Source: JBGPLJ01 sp963826145
GTDB lineage: Bacteria > Pseudomonadota > Gammaproteobacteria > Steroidobacterales > Steroidobacteraceae
NCBI GenBank assembly: GCA_963826145.1
Contig: CAWGVW010000001.1
Span: 62,001-126,000 of the forward strand
Length of the DNA stretch: 64,000 nt
Direction: 5' to 3'
Position numbers and translations under genes: made by a program
Part shown: piece by piece, positions 26,237-35,679 of the stretch
Numbering within the stretch: the first letter of the stretch is position 1
Layout: the number at the start of each line of letters is the position of its first letter
The notes under the pieces: model-generated
What the model saw: the letters and a program-made list of their open reading frames with translations, nothing else
Databases searched by the model: none
What the model was told of the DNA's origin: nothing

Positions 26237-26869
26237 ATGACGGGCAACGGACCGGAGCAGGAGTCAGTGGTGGCGGTCAGCAGCTTGCGGGAGTTCTTCC
26301 GCGATTCGCTGCACCGGGCCATGTCGCGGCAGAAACTCGCTGCCGAAGGGCAAACGGAACAGTACGTCGTCAATCTGCTCACCGAATTTTCCCGCTCGGA
26401 CGCCTTGTTCGAGCAGACACCCGATGGCCCGAAACTGCGGCCACTCGCGGCGATGTACTCCGACGCCCATTCCGCCCGGCTGGCCGACCGGAACCGACTA
26501 CTCCAGCGCATCGGCGACGTCTCGCTCTTCATCGCGGGGTTCTTCGCGCAGGGATTCGCGCGCAAGCTCGTCGACATCGACTATCACATCGCCATGGGCG
26601 GTACAGCCTACGGGTCGCTCGCCGGGAGCCTTGGGCCGACCTCGCGTGCAGCCGTGCTTGCCGGCATTTTCAGCGAGCTTGCCGCCAAGTTTCAGCGCTT
26701 TGTCGATGCGTTGAACGACATCAGCGAGATGGCCCACGTCCACACGGATCGGGACATCCTGCGGCTCTATGAGATCTGGCTGAAGACCGGGAGCCTGCGG
26801 GCGCACGGCATCCTGCAGCGGCTCGGCGTCGATCCGAGCCTTGCGGCCCGCAACCGCTTCAGTCACTGA
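26237..26869 (+). CDS. Conserved protein of unknown function
   Basis: The 210-residue product starts at ATG 26237, 5 bases after GGGAGG. It is largely helical, with a LREFFRDSLHRAMSRQKLAA opening, EQYVVNLLTEFSRSD, and an extended DVSLFIAGFFAQGFARKLVD IDYHIAMGG stretch. There is no signal peptide and no long membrane helix, although residues around 105-120 are hydrophobic. It lies 14 bases before a second unknown gene on the same strand and probably shares its transcript. I do not recognise the family and assign no function. Confidence 0.8.
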   Translation: MTGNGPEQESVVAVSSLREFFRDSLHRAMSRQKLAAEGQTEQYVVNLLTEFSRSDALFEQTPDGPKLRPLAAMYSDAHSARLADRNRLLQRIGDVSLFIAGFFAQGFARKLVDIDYHIAMGGTAYGSLAGSLGPTSRAAVLAGIFSELAAKFQRFVDALNDISEMAHVHTDRDILRLYEIWLKTGSLRAHGILQRLGVDPSLAARNRFSH

Positions 26870-26883
26870 ACTGCCCGGGACCC

Positions 26884-27549
26884 ATGGTCCTTCAGACGCT
26901 CCAGTCCTTCCTCGCCCGCATCTACGATGTGGCGAGCGCCTATGACGTCTACGACTTTCTCGTGACCGACAGGCGAGCGCTGCGTCAGGTGGCGCTTGCC
27001 GCTCCGGTGCGCAGCTGCGAAGAGCAGCTCCTGGTCGGTTCGGACGGGGAGGCGCTGCGGCTCAGCCTCTACATCGACTCGGAAGTCCTCGGCCGGCTCG
27101 ACGCCGACAGTCCATTTCGCCGCCTTTCGGAGAAGAATCTTGCGGACTACTGGACGGCGCTCGAAGGCGTGAGCCACTTCCTCTACGTTACCTGGTGCGC
27201 AGCGCGCGACCGGCACGTATCGCAGCTCGAGCTCGAAACGCAGGCGGAGGTGGATAAGTACGTCGCGACGCTGTTCCTCCTCGGCGAGCAGGGCGCTGGC
27301 CGATTCCCGGCGCGGCTCCACCAGTGGCTCTTCGAGCACACGGGCTTCGATCCCAATCTAGACGCGGTGGAACTCGATCGCTACCGGACGGCGAGCCGCT
27401 ACGCGGCGCGCTACTGCCGCCGGCTCGAGGAGCGGTATTTACGGCGCCGTGCGCCGGCGCTCGAATCCTTCTTGCGCGAGATCCGCTGTTTCTACCGGCT
27501 GGGGACGCAGAGCAAGCTGCGGCGAATCGAGGTTGCAGGGCACGCCTGA
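26884..27549 (+). CDS. Conserved protein of unknown function
   Basis: The 221-residue protein has a helical N-terminus (LQSFLARIYDVASAYDVYDF), a central region with RRLSEKNLADYWTALEGVSH, and a basic C-terminal part (YRTASRYAARYCRRLEERYL). Three Cys and many Arg/Glu pairs are present; no catalytic motif stands out. It follows the 26237 gene by 14 bases, so the two are probably an operon and may act together, for example as a complex. Its stop is only 15 bases from the convergent gene at 27565, with no hairpin between them. Confidence 0.8.
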   Translation: MVLQTLQSFLARIYDVASAYDVYDFLVTDRRALRQVALAAPVRSCEEQLLVGSDGEALRLSLYIDSEVLGRLDADSPFRRLSEKNLADYWTALEGVSHFLYVTWCAARDRHVSQLELETQAEVDKYVATLFLLGEQGAGRFPARLHQWLFEHTGFDPNLDAVELDRYRTASRYAARYCRRLEERYLRRRAPALESFLREIRCFYRLGTQSKLRRIEVAGHA

Positions 27550-27564
27550 CGCGGGCCAGGTTTT

Positions 27565-27942
27565 CTACTCGTCGTCTTTCTTCTCGAGTTTCTTCTTCAT
27601 CTCGATCCACTTCGAGAGCTCGCGCAAATCCGTTTTCTTCGGCTTCGGTTTCGCAACCATGTCGCTCTGATACGGATCGTAGCCGCTGCGCGCCGCCTTT
27701 TTGTTGACCTGTGCCTGGCCCTGCGTCGCGGGTGCCGGCTTTTCGTCTTCGACGATGGAGAGGCCGGCGTGCTCGAGGCGCTTGAGGCGCTGCGTCGTGA
27801 CGTCGCGTTTGAATGAACCCGTCGACGTCGCCCACTCCCACACGGCGTTGCCGCGCTCGTCATGACGGACGCGGCCGGACTTCGGACCTTTCTCCGACTG
27901 TTCCGGCTCCGGCATGAAATCCATGTTGTCCGACTTCGACAT
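27565..27942 (-). CDS. Small conserved hydrophilic protein
   Basis: The 125-residue protein begins at ATG 27942 (MSKSDNMDFMPEPEQSEKGP); an upstream start at 27975 would add eleven residues. It is highly charged and likely disordered, with a short conserved-looking core (RVRHDERGNAVWEWATSTGS and TQRLKRLEH), an SGYDPYQ motif and a Lys-rich KKLEKKDDE end. Similar small proteins occur in beta- and gammaproteobacteria without assigned function. No membrane helix or Cys is present. The 189-base gap upstream, to 28131, shows no further gene. Confidence 0.75.
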   Translation of the reverse strand: MSKSDNMDFMPEPEQSEKGPKSGRVRHDERGNAVWEWATSTGSFKRDVTTQRLKRLEHAGLSIVEDEKPAPATQGQAQVNKKAARSGYDPYQSDMVAKPKPKKTDLRELSKWIEMKKKLEKKDDE

Positions 27943-28131
27943 GACTGCGTTGCGCGCGGGCGCATGCCTCCACAAATTCCAGCGCTATTTACGGACTTTC
28001 AGGTCGCTGGCGATACGAGTTCTATCACAGCTGCCGCGACAATATGTCAAAAGAGGGTCAATGGCCGACGAATGTGTGGCACGCCCCGATGAACGGAAAT
28101 CGCGAGGGAACTTTGCGCAGAGAACTTCAGC

Positions 28132-28650
28132 TCAGCTCAGCGCGGCACGCGCGCGCAGCAGACCGATGACTGTCTTGGCATCGTCGATCTCGCCCGCGAG
28201 CGCGCGCACGCACGCCTCTTCGAGCGGTTCCCAGGTCACAGAAAAGAATTCGCCGGCCTCGGGCCGCACAGGGCGCGGGTCGAGTCCGGTGGCAAGGTAC
28301 AGGTGGACGATCTCGGTGAAGACACCTGGCGATGTCAGAATGGCGCCGAGCGATGTCCACTCGGTCGCGTGCATCCCGCCTTCTTCCTCCAACTCGCGTT
28401 GCGCCGTGAGCAACGGCGCTTCGCCCGGATCGAGTTTCCCGGCCGGTAGTTCGACCATCCAGCGGTCGACCGCGGGGCGCAGCTGCTTCAGCAGGCAGAC
28501 GCGCCGGTTCGCATCGACCGCGACGGCGGCGGCGCCGCCCGGATGGCGCACGACTTCGAATTTGCGTTCCTTGCCGTCCGGCAACAGGACATTTCGGACG
28601 TCCACCGTCACCACGAGTCCGTCGTACTTGCGCTCGTCGTGCTTCGCCAC
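28132..28650 (-). CDS. NUDIX hydrolase (ADP-ribose pyrophosphatase type)
   Basis: The 172-residue enzyme has an intact Nudix box, GKLDPGEAPLLTAQRELEEE-GG, around residues 72-94, with the REL and EE metal ligands. Its N-terminal beta-sheet and overall length fit ADP-ribose/ADP-sugar pyrophosphatases (NudF-like). It would hydrolyse ADP-ribose to AMP and ribose-5-phosphate. It starts 7 bases after the AhpD-like gene stop on the same strand. The ADP-ribose link is of interest given the ADP-ribosylglycohydrolase fusion at 12595, but the two are far apart. Confidence 0.9.
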   Translation of the reverse strand: MAKHDERKYDGLVVTVDVRNVLLPDGKERKFEVVRHPGGAAAVAVDANRRVCLLKQLRPAVDRWMVELPAGKLDPGEAPLLTAQRELEEEGGMHATEWTSLGAILTSPGVFTEIVHLYLATGLDPRPVRPEAGEFFSVTWEPLEEACVRALAGEIDDAKTVIGLLRARAALS

Positions 28651-28657
28651 GGGCTGC

Positions 28658-29257
28658 TCAGCGGGCCTGCTTGTGGTATTCGCGATTCGGCATCATGTCG
28701 ACCGCGGTCGCGACGCGATTCGACATGTTGAAGAAACCGGTGACGGCGGCGATGTCCCAGATGTCGCGGTCGTTGAAGCCAGCCCGCCGCAGGGCGCGCC
28801 GTTCGGCCGCACCGATTTCGGCCGGATGCGTCGTCAGGCGATGCGCTACATCGAGCATGACGCGGTGGCGCCTCGACAGGGGCGCCGCGCGGTAGTTCAT
28901 CACGAGAAGTTCGCCGAGTTCGGGGTCGCTGGAGAGCTGGCGTACCGCGGCGCCGTGAGCCACCAGGCAGTAGTAACAGTGATTCGCGGACGAGACCACC
29001 ACCGCGATCATCTCGCGCTCGAGCTTCGTCAGGCGCGAGTCGCCGAGCATCAGGTCGTTGTAGAGATCGCTGAAGGGTCGGAGCTTCGCCTCGCTGAAGC
29101 TGTACGCCTTGAGCACGTTCGGCACAAAGCCGAGTTTCTCCTCGCATTTCGCGAAGTAGTTCCGCATTTCCGGCGACAGGCGCGAGCGCTTTGCCGGGCG
29201 GATGCCCAAAGCCGTAACACGAGCCGTGACGTGCTTCGCTTGTCTCATGGTGAGCAT
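28658..29257 (-). CDS. Peroxidase-related AhpD/carboxymuconolactone decarboxylase-like protein
   Basis: The 199-residue protein has the AhpD-like core: E82 and the redox pair C94-YY-C97 with H101 (SANHCYYCLVAHG). This is the usual peroxidase-related enzyme signature, indicating thiol-based peroxide or alkyl hydroperoxide defence. The C-terminal half (FNDRDIWDIAAVTGFFNMSN) is the conserved helix pair of the family. An internal Met at residue 4 is an alternative start. It leads a two-gene unit with the NUDIX gene and is divergent from the helicase gene, 36 bases away. Confidence 0.88.
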   Translation of the reverse strand: MLTMRQAKHVTARVTALGIRPAKRSRLSPEMRNYFAKCEEKLGFVPNVLKAYSFSEAKLRPFSDLYNDLMLGDSRLTKLEREMIAVVVSSANHCYYCLVAHGAAVRQLSSDPELGELLVMNYRAAPLSRRHRVMLDVAHRLTTHPAEIGAAERRALRRAGFNDRDIWDIAAVTGFFNMSNRVATAVDMMPNREYHKQAR

Positions 29258-29293
29258 GGTCCACAGGTGGGGCTCGTATTATAGTGTGCCTCC

Positions 29294-31384
29294 ATGTCCG
29301 ACACTGCTCAGGTCTTCGAGCGACTCAACGTCCAGCAGCGTCGCGCCGCCTCCCACGGAACGAAGAACAAGGAAGCGAACCAGTTCGACGCTGGTCCGCT
29401 CCTTATCATCGCGGGCGCCGGCACCGGCAAGACCGATACGCTCGCACATCGCGTGGCATACCTCGTGCTCCAGGGTGTGGATCCTGGCCGCATCCTGCTC
29501 CTCACCTTCACACGCCGTGCGGCGCAGGAGATGTCCCGGCGCGCCCAGGACGTCGTTAACGAGGTGCTCGCGAAGGCGAGAAAGCTTGGCGGCGGGCAGA
29601 CGATCTCGCAGCGCCTGCAGTGGTCCGGGACATTTCATTCCGTCGCGAACCGGCTGCTCCGCCAGTTCGCGCGTCAGCTCAACCTCGATCCGGCTTTCAC
29701 GGTGATCGACCGGGGCGATGCGGCCGACCTCATGGACGTCGTGCGGCACGAACTCGGCTTCTCACAGAAGGACAAGCGTTTTCCGAAGAAGGACACCTGC
29801 CTTGCGATCTATTCGCACCGGGTGAATACGCAGAAACCGCTGAAGGCGACACTGACGGATTACTACCCGTGGTGCCTCGACTGGGAAGCCGATCTCACGA
29901 CGCTCTACCGCGAGTACGTCAGCCGCAAGCAGAAGAACGCGCTCCTCGACTACGACGACCTGCTGCTCTACTGGCACATCATGATGCAGGACAAGCAGAT
30001 CGCGGCCGCTGTCGGCGGCCAGTTCGATCACGTGTTGGTCGACGAATACCAGGACACGAACAAGCTCCAGGGCGATATCCTGCTGGCGCTGAAGCCGAGC
30101 GGCAAAGGCATCGCGGTGGTGGGCGACGATGCGCAGGCGATCTACTCGTTCCGCGCGGCGGCGGTCGAGAACATCCTCGGTTTCGCCGACAAGTTCACGC
30201 CGAAGGCCGAAACTGTCACGCTCGCGCAGAATTACCGCTCGATCCAGCCGATCCTCGACGCCTCGAACGCACTCATCGGCGAAGGGCCGCGCCAGCACCG
30301 CAAGACGCTCTTCTCGCAGCGCGCTTCCTCGCAGAAGCCGTATTACGTGAGCGTCGATGACCTGCACGCGCAGGCCGAATACGTGGCCGTGAAGATCGTT
30401 GCGAGCCGCGAAGTGGGCGTGCCGCTGCGCCGGCATGCGGTGCTCTTTCGCAGTTCGCACCACAGCGACCTCCTCGAAGTCGAGCTCATGAAGCGCAAGG
30501 TCCCGTTCGTGAAATACGGCGGGCTCAAGTTCCTGGAAGCGGCGCACGTGAAGGACGCGCTCTCGGTGCTGCGCTGGGCGGAAAATCCCCGCAATCAGAT
30601 CGCGGCATTTCGCGTGCTGCAGCTCCTGCCCGGCATGGGGCCGGCGCACTCGAAGGCCTGCATCGATTTTCTCGCGAGCAAGCAGAACGCGTTCAAGTCG
30701 CTCTCCGAGTTCACGCCGCCGAACGCGACGATCGAGGCCTGGCGGCCCTTCTGCGGCATGATGAATTACGTCGCCGATCCGACGAATCCCTGGCCCGGCC
30801 AGACGCAGCGCGTGCGCGAGTGGCTGACGCCGCATCTTGACCGGCTCTACGATTCGCCGCGTACGCGCGCCGCGGACATCGAGCAGCTCGATCGGCTGTC
30901 GACGCAGTATCCGTCGCGCGAGCGCTTCCTCACCGAACTTGCGCTCGATCCGCCGGCCGCGACCGGCGATCTCGCGGGCGTGCCGCTTCTCGACGAAGAC
31001 TACGTGGTGCTCTCGACAGTGCATTCGGCCAAGGGCATGGAGTGGGAATCGGTCTATGTGCTGAACGTCAACGACGGCAGTTTTCCGTCCGAATTCTCGA
31101 CCGGCAAGCCCGAGCTCATCGACGAGGAGCGCCGGCTCCTCTATGTCGCGATGACGCGTGCGAAGAACGAGCTGCACCTCATCTGCCCGCTCAAGTATCA
31201 CATCACCCATCAGCCGAAGACGGGCGATGCGCACGTCTATGGCGCGCGCAGCCGCTTCATGTCGGACAAGGTCCTGAAGTGTTTCGCGGCGACCACCTTC
31301 CACGGCACGCCGTCCGCGGACCGCGTCGCCGCCGAGGGCGGTCAGACGATCGACATCGCCTCGAAACTGAAAGACATGTGGTGA
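29294..31384 (+). CDS. UvrD/Rep-type ATP-dependent DNA helicase
   Basis: The 696-residue protein is a superfamily 1A helicase. Visible motifs are Walker A AGAGTGKTDTLAHR (about residues 40-53), Ia LTFTRRAAQEM, motif II VDEYQDTNKLQ, motif III GDDAQAIYSFRAA, motif IV QNYRS, motif V VHSAKGMEWESVYVL and motif VI RLLYVAMTRAK. It unwinds DNA 3'-5' during repair or replication restart. The C-terminus lacks a long UvrD tail, so it may be a Rep-like or PcrA-like variant. Its stop is directly followed by the type C element. Shared promoter region with the AhpD-like gene. Confidence 0.95.
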   Translation: MSDTAQVFERLNVQQRRAASHGTKNKEANQFDAGPLLIIAGAGTGKTDTLAHRVAYLVLQGVDPGRILLLTFTRRAAQEMSRRAQDVVNEVLAKARKLGGGQTISQRLQWSGTFHSVANRLLRQFARQLNLDPAFTVIDRGDAADLMDVVRHELGFSQKDKRFPKKDTCLAIYSHRVNTQKPLKATLTDYYPWCLDWEADLTTLYREYVSRKQKNALLDYDDLLLYWHIMMQDKQIAAAVGGQFDHVLVDEYQDTNKLQGDILLALKPSGKGIAVVGDDAQAIYSFRAAAVENILGFADKFTPKAETVTLAQNYRSIQPILDASNALIGEGPRQHRKTLFSQRASSQKPYYVSVDDLHAQAEYVAVKIVASREVGVPLRRHAVLFRSSHHSDLLEVELMKRKVPFVKYGGLKFLEAAHVKDALSVLRWAENPRNQIAAFRVLQLLPGMGPAHSKACIDFLASKQNAFKSLSEFTPPNATIEAWRPFCGMMNYVADPTNPWPGQTQRVREWLTPHLDRLYDSPRTRAADIEQLDRLSTQYPSRERFLTELALDPPAATGDLAGVPLLDEDYVVLSTVHSAKGMEWESVYVLNVNDGSFPSEFSTGKPELIDEERRLLYVAMTRAKNELHLICPLKYHITHQPKTGDAHVYGARSRFMSDKVLKCFAATTFHGTPSADRVAAEGGQTIDIASKLKDMW

Positions 31385-31634
31385 CGTTGCCGGTAGCCAG
31401 GTGCCGGGAGGTGCGGCAAGCGGGTCTGGCCATGTTTGCGGGCAGGATTCTAAGGGGGTGTCTACGTCGGGGACTCCTTTCGGGATCGCCGTAAATCCAT
31501 CCCTGGAGGCTTCGGAGAAAGATCTGTTCGACGATCCCGAAAGGAGTCCCCGACGCAGCACCTTGCCTCGAGTCCTGCCGCAAACGTCGCCAGACCAGCT
31601 TGCGACACCTCCCGGCACCTGGCTACCGGCAACG
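31385..31634. repeat. Type C composite palindromic element, copy 2
   Basis: The 250-bp element fills the gap exactly: it starts the base after the helicase stop and ends the base before the convergent methyltransferase stop codon. Outer arms CGTTGCCGGTAGCCAGGTGC... pair with its right end over about 29 bp, middle arms GGTCTGGC..GTTTGCGG pair with CCGCAAAC..GCCAGACC, and inner arms CGGGGACTCCTTTCGGGATC pair with 31532-31551. The core CCGTAAATCCATCCCTGGAG has the same orientation as copy 1. Confidence 0.95.
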
Positions 31635-32462
<828 letters not shown>

Positions 32463-32473
32463 GAGGGACTCCG

Positions 32474-32502
32474 AAAAAAAGAACCCCGCCGCAGCGGGGT
32501 TC
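32474..32502 (-). terminator. Terminator of the RRM gene, 12 bases before the next start codon
   Basis: A 9-bp perfect stem (GAACCCCGC/GCGGGGTTC, 32481-32502) with a 4-base loop is followed on the minus strand by seven T residues (32480-32474). It lies 28 bases after the RRM stop and just upstream of the methyltransferase ribosome binding site, so it can also act as an attenuator for that gene. Confidence 0.85.
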
Positions 32503-32529
32503 TCAAGTGGTCTGTACTTGCGTACCCGG

Positions 32530-32805
32530 TTAGCGGCGGAAACCGCCACCCTTCGGACGCGCAGGACGTTCCTGAGCTTCGTTCACGCGCAGCGGGCGGC
32601 CACCCATCTGGAAACCGTTCAACTGCTGAATGGCCGTCTGGGCCTCGCCGCCACCCATTTCGACGAATCCGAAGCCGCGCGGACGGCCGGTTTCGCGATC
32701 GTTGATGAGTTTTACGGAGTCCACCTTGCCATGACGTTCGAAGAGGCCACGAACTTCATCTTCGGTTGCTGTAAAGGGGAGATTCCCCACGTAGATCGTC
32801 GTCAT
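32530..32805 (-). CDS. Small RRM RNA-binding protein
   Basis: The 91-residue protein is a single RNA recognition motif: RNP2 IYVGNL at residues 4-9 and RNP1 RGFGFVEM at about 44-51, with a short Arg/Gly tail (ARPKGGGFRR). Such proteins are cold-shock and translation-linked RNA chaperones in bacteria. I start at ATG 32805 because the RRM begins there; an upstream start at 32883 has no support. The gap of 462 bases before the next gene suggests a long structured leader, as in many cold-shock genes. A strong terminator follows it. Confidence 0.92.
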   Translation of the reverse strand: MTTIYVGNLPFTATEDEVRGLFERHGKVDSVKLINDRETGRPRGFGFVEMGGGEAQTAIQQLNGFQMGGRPLRVNEAQERPARPKGGGFRR

Positions 32806-33267
32806 CGAGTAAGTCTCACTCTGCCTGCGGCCGCCGGCGGATTGCTCCGCTGCGTTACCGCGATTGAACAAACAGGTCAGCACTCATCAGCCAGGCGAGT
32901 CCGGCGCGGACACGAAAACAAGGCTTCAGCGTAGTAGGCCTGCACCTTTTGGGATCGTGCTCAATCGATTCGAGCCGGGTGAAGGGCGAGGTAGCCACGT
33001 GGGGACTCACTCGATCGCCCGCTAGAAGCGCATTCGGGTACGAACCGGGGCCGATCGTAACTGCACGCCAATACTCGTGGCAACAGACGTTATTGGCACG
33101 CATACAACATCGGTCGCGGAGTGGCCGGGCACGGACTCAGGCCGCGACCCTATGCAAAAGCCGTTCACGCCCCGGATCTCCGGGGCCGGTTGTCGTAAAA
33201 AAGCACCAAATGCTTTCGCTGACCCTGGCTGGGCCCCGATTCAGGCCGGGCCGGATGGGCCGATCGC
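32806..33267. other. Gene-free 462-base region, likely leader of the RRM gene plus terminator
   Basis: No credible gene lies here; possible frames (for example 32949-33311 plus and 32855-33103 minus) have poor composition and no domain. On the minus strand the stem AAAGCA/TGCTTT at 33200-33216 followed by TTTTTT may terminate the speA-UPF0016 transcript. The part nearer 32806 has GC-rich inverted repeats (around 33165-33192 and 33225-33260) and may be an extended 5' leader of the RRM gene. Confidence 0.5.
33200..33216 (-). terminator. Candidate weak terminator after the UPF0016 gene
   Basis: A 6-bp stem AAAGCA/TGCTTT with a 5-base loop is followed on the minus strand by a six-T run (33201 and below, AAAAAA on the plus strand). 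It is short, so the call is tentative. Confidence 0.4.
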
Positions 33268-33546
33268 TCAGCGCAGGGCTGTCCAGACCGTCCAGGCACC
33301 GATCGCTATGAACCCAAACCCCGCGATCAGCGTCAGGTGACGCGGATTAACGTAGCGGCCGACCAGCGAACCGGCCAATACACCGATGGCGCAGGCGATA
33401 ACGAGCGCCGTCGAGGCGGCGAGGAAGACCGTCACGCGGCTGCCCGGACGGTTTGCCGAGAAGAGGAGGGTGGCGAGCTGAGTCTTGTCGCCCAGTTCGG
33501 CGACGAAAACCGTCGCGAACACGATTCCCGCGGTACGCCAGTCCAT
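33268..33546 (-). CDS. UPF0016/GDT1-family membrane cation transporter, single module
   Basis: The 92-residue protein has the family signature ELGDKTQLATLLFSA at residues 17-31 and three hydrophobic helices. Family members (GDT1/TMEM165, MneA-like) move Mn2+ or Ca2+, and many bacterial forms have two such modules; this one has a single module, so it should form a dimer. The gene begins 12 bases after the SpeA stop and is transcribed with it. Mn2+ efflux is a family-level guess. The promoter would be that of speA. Confidence 0.85.
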   Translation of the reverse strand: MDWRTAGIVFATVFVAELGDKTQLATLLFSANRPGSRVTVFLAASTALVIACAIGVLAGSLVGRYVNPRHLTLIAGFGFIAIGAWTVWTALR

Positions 33547-33558
33547 TGAAGCTGGCCG

Positions 33559-35520
33559 TCAGCCGGAGCCGTCCGGCTCGAGATAGGTATAGCCGTTCAG
33601 CTCGCTTTCGTAGAAGCGGCGCAGGGCCTGGCTCTCGGCAAGCGACATGCGCCCCTCGCGTACAGCCCGTTCGCAGTCGCGCGAGAGTTGCGGGAAGAGC
33701 TGCTCGACCTGGTACTGCATGTAGCCGAGCACTTCGTTTGCCGTGTCGCCTTTGACTATCTCCTCGATCCACCAGCCGCCCTCGTCGTGCAGGCGAATGT
33801 GTACAACGTGCGTGTCGCCGAAGAGGTTGTGCAGATCGCCGAGCGTCTCCTGGTAGGCCCCGACGAGGAACGCGGCCAAGTAATACTCCTGCCCGGGCAC
33901 GAGGTCGTGCAGCACGAGCGTGCGCTGCACGTCCCTCAGGCTCACGAAGCGGTCGATCTTGCCGTCCGAGTCGCAGGTGATGTCCGCGAGCACGGCGTTG
34001 CGCGTCGGTTTCTCCGCGAGCCTGTGGATTGGCATGATCGGAAAGAGCTGATCGATCGCCCAGCTGTCGGGCAGCGACTGGAATACCGAGAAGTTGCAGA
34101 AATAGGTGTCGGAAAGCTGGGCCTCGAGGCCTTCAAGCTCCTCCGGCACTTCATCGAGCTTGCGGCAGAAGTCGCGCACCTTCGCGCAGGTTGCCCAGTA
34201 GAGACGCTCGGCGAGCCCGCGGAATTCGAGGCTGAGAAGCCCGAGATTGAACATCTGCAGCGTCTGTTCGCGTGCCTGCAGGGCGTCGTGATAGCACTCG
34301 ACGAGGCGCCGCTCGCCGACCGACCGGTACGCATCGAAAAGATCCTGCACCGGCTGCGGGATGTCTTCATTGCCGCTGTAGTCGTCTTCAACCCGGCCCG
34401 ATACGCGGAATTTGTCGAGCGCCGAGGAGCCGAGCGTATTGAAGATGAGCACGCTGTGGTGGGCGGCGACCGCGCGGCCCGATTCGCTGATGATCTTCGG
34501 GTGCGGAATCTCCCGTGCATTGCAGACGTTTGCAATGCGGTAGACGACGTCGCTCGCGTATTCGTTGAGCGTGTAGTTCATGGAGGAGGGGAAATTCGTG
34601 CCGCTGCCGTCGTAGTCGATCCCGAGGCCTCCACCAATATCGATGTATTCGAGCCCGGCGCCCATCCCTTTCAGCTCACCGTAAACGTGGGCGAGCTCGT
34701 TGATGGCTTCCTTCACCCGGCGGATATCCTGCAGCTGGCTGCCTGGATGGCAGTGCACGAGCTTCAGGCAATCGAGCATGTCGCGGCTCTTCAGCGTCTG
34801 GAAGAGCTCGAGGATTTCGCTGATGAAGAGGCCGAACTTCGCCTTGTCGCCGACCGAATCGCGCCAGCGGCCGGCGCCTTCGCTCGCGAGCTTCACGCGC
34901 ACGCCGATCTGCGGGCGCACCGAGTAGCGCTCGGCGTGCTTCAGGATCAGCGCAAGCTCGCTGAAGTTTTCGACCACCGGGATGATCGAGCGGCCGAGCT
35001 TGGTCGCGAGGATGACGGCTTCGATGTAACTGTCGTCCTTGAAGCCGTTGCAGATGATGAGCCGGTCCGGCGCGTCTTCGGTGATGGCCATGACGGCGAG
35101 GAGCTCGGGCTTCGACCCGACCTCCAGGCCGAAGCCGAACTGCTTGCCGCAGCGGTAAACCTCTTCGACGACGGTGCGCTGCTGGTTGACCTTGATCGGG
35201 AATACCGCCGCGTAGCGGTTCTGATAATCGTTTTCGGCGATGGCGCTCGCGAACGCATCGTTCAGGTGCTTCAGGCGATGCGCGATGATGTCCGAAAAGC
35301 GCACCACGACGGGTGCAGTGAGATCGCGAGCCTTCAATCCCTCCACGACTTCGTGCAGGTCGATCGAGCGTGCCGGATTCATCTCCGGGCACACGATCAC
35401 GTTGCCGTCGGGGTTGATGCCGAAATAGCCCTTGCCCCAGGCGCGCACCTGGTAGAGCTCGAGCGAGTCCTCGATATTCCAGCCGGGGGCTGGGCTCAGC
35501 TTCTTGGCGGTGCTATCCAC
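33559..35520 (-). CDS. speA: Biosynthetic arginine decarboxylase SpeA
   Basis: The 653-residue PLP enzyme converts arginine to agmatine, the first step of the agmatine route to putrescine. Blocks include GYFGINPDGNVIVCPEMN, VVFSD-like substrate regions, the PLP lysine in FPIKVNQQRTVVEE, and the GGGLGIDYDGS glycine-rich segment, in the typical SpeA order and length. The start is probably GTG 35520 (next codons DSTAKKLSP); an upstream ATG in the same frame lies in a hairpin and would add 42 residues. It is followed by the UPF0016 gene. Homospermidine synthase at 37396 shares the polyamine theme. Confidence 0.95.
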   Translation of the reverse strand: MDSTAKKLSPAPGWNIEDSLELYQVRAWGKGYFGINPDGNVIVCPEMNPARSIDLHEVVEGLKARDLTAPVVVRFSDIIAHRLKHLNDAFASAIAENDYQNRYAAVFPIKVNQQRTVVEEVYRCGKQFGFGLEVGSKPELLAVMAITEDAPDRLIICNGFKDDSYIEAVILATKLGRSIIPVVENFSELALILKHAERYSVRPQIGVRVKLASEGAGRWRDSVGDKAKFGLFISEILELFQTLKSRDMLDCLKLVHCHPGSQLQDIRRVKEAINELAHVYGELKGMGAGLEYIDIGGGLGIDYDGSGTNFPSSMNYTLNEYASDVVYRIANVCNAREIPHPKIISESGRAVAAHHSVLIFNTLGSSALDKFRVSGRVEDDYSGNEDIPQPVQDLFDAYRSVGERRLVECYHDALQAREQTLQMFNLGLLSLEFRGLAERLYWATCAKVRDFCRKLDEVPEELEGLEAQLSDTYFCNFSVFQSLPDSWAIDQLFPIMPIHRLAEKPTRNAVLADITCDSDGKIDRFVSLRDVQRTLVLHDLVPGQEYYLAAFLVGAYQETLGDLHNLFGDTHVVHIRLHDEGGWWIEEIVKGDTANEVLGYMQYQVEQLFPQLSRDCERAVREGRMSLAESQALRRFYESELNGYTYLEPDGSG

Positions 35521-35594
35521 TGCGTGAGGCTTGCATCGATTCGCTGCAGAAGGCCGCGGCCGTCCGCGAAAGTGCGCGCACGATAGCAAATCCG

Positions 35595-35679
35595 CAGCCA
35601 ATAAAAAGGGGTCAGATTTATTTTCCCAACCGCCTCCGCGGTGCACAGGAAAATAAATCTGACCCCTTTTTATTGGCTG
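35595..35679. repeat. GGGGTCAGATTTATTTT hairpin with 32-bp arms
   Basis: Arms 35595-35626 and 35648-35679 are perfect over 32 bp and contain AATAAAAAGGGGTCAGATTT, with a 21-base loop. It lies between the sulfurtransferase stop, which is inside the right arm (35670-35672), and the speA start, both on the minus strand. It belongs with the hairpins at 49863 and 52513. Confidence 0.95.

Noticed and set aside
32949..33311. A 120-codon plus-strand frame in the gap before the UPF0016 gene
   Set aside because: No ribosome binding site, no family, biased composition; the gap is better read as a leader and terminator region.
33688..35586. A 632-codon plus-strand frame opposite speA
   Set aside because: It is the antisense of a clear arginine decarboxylase and has no domain.
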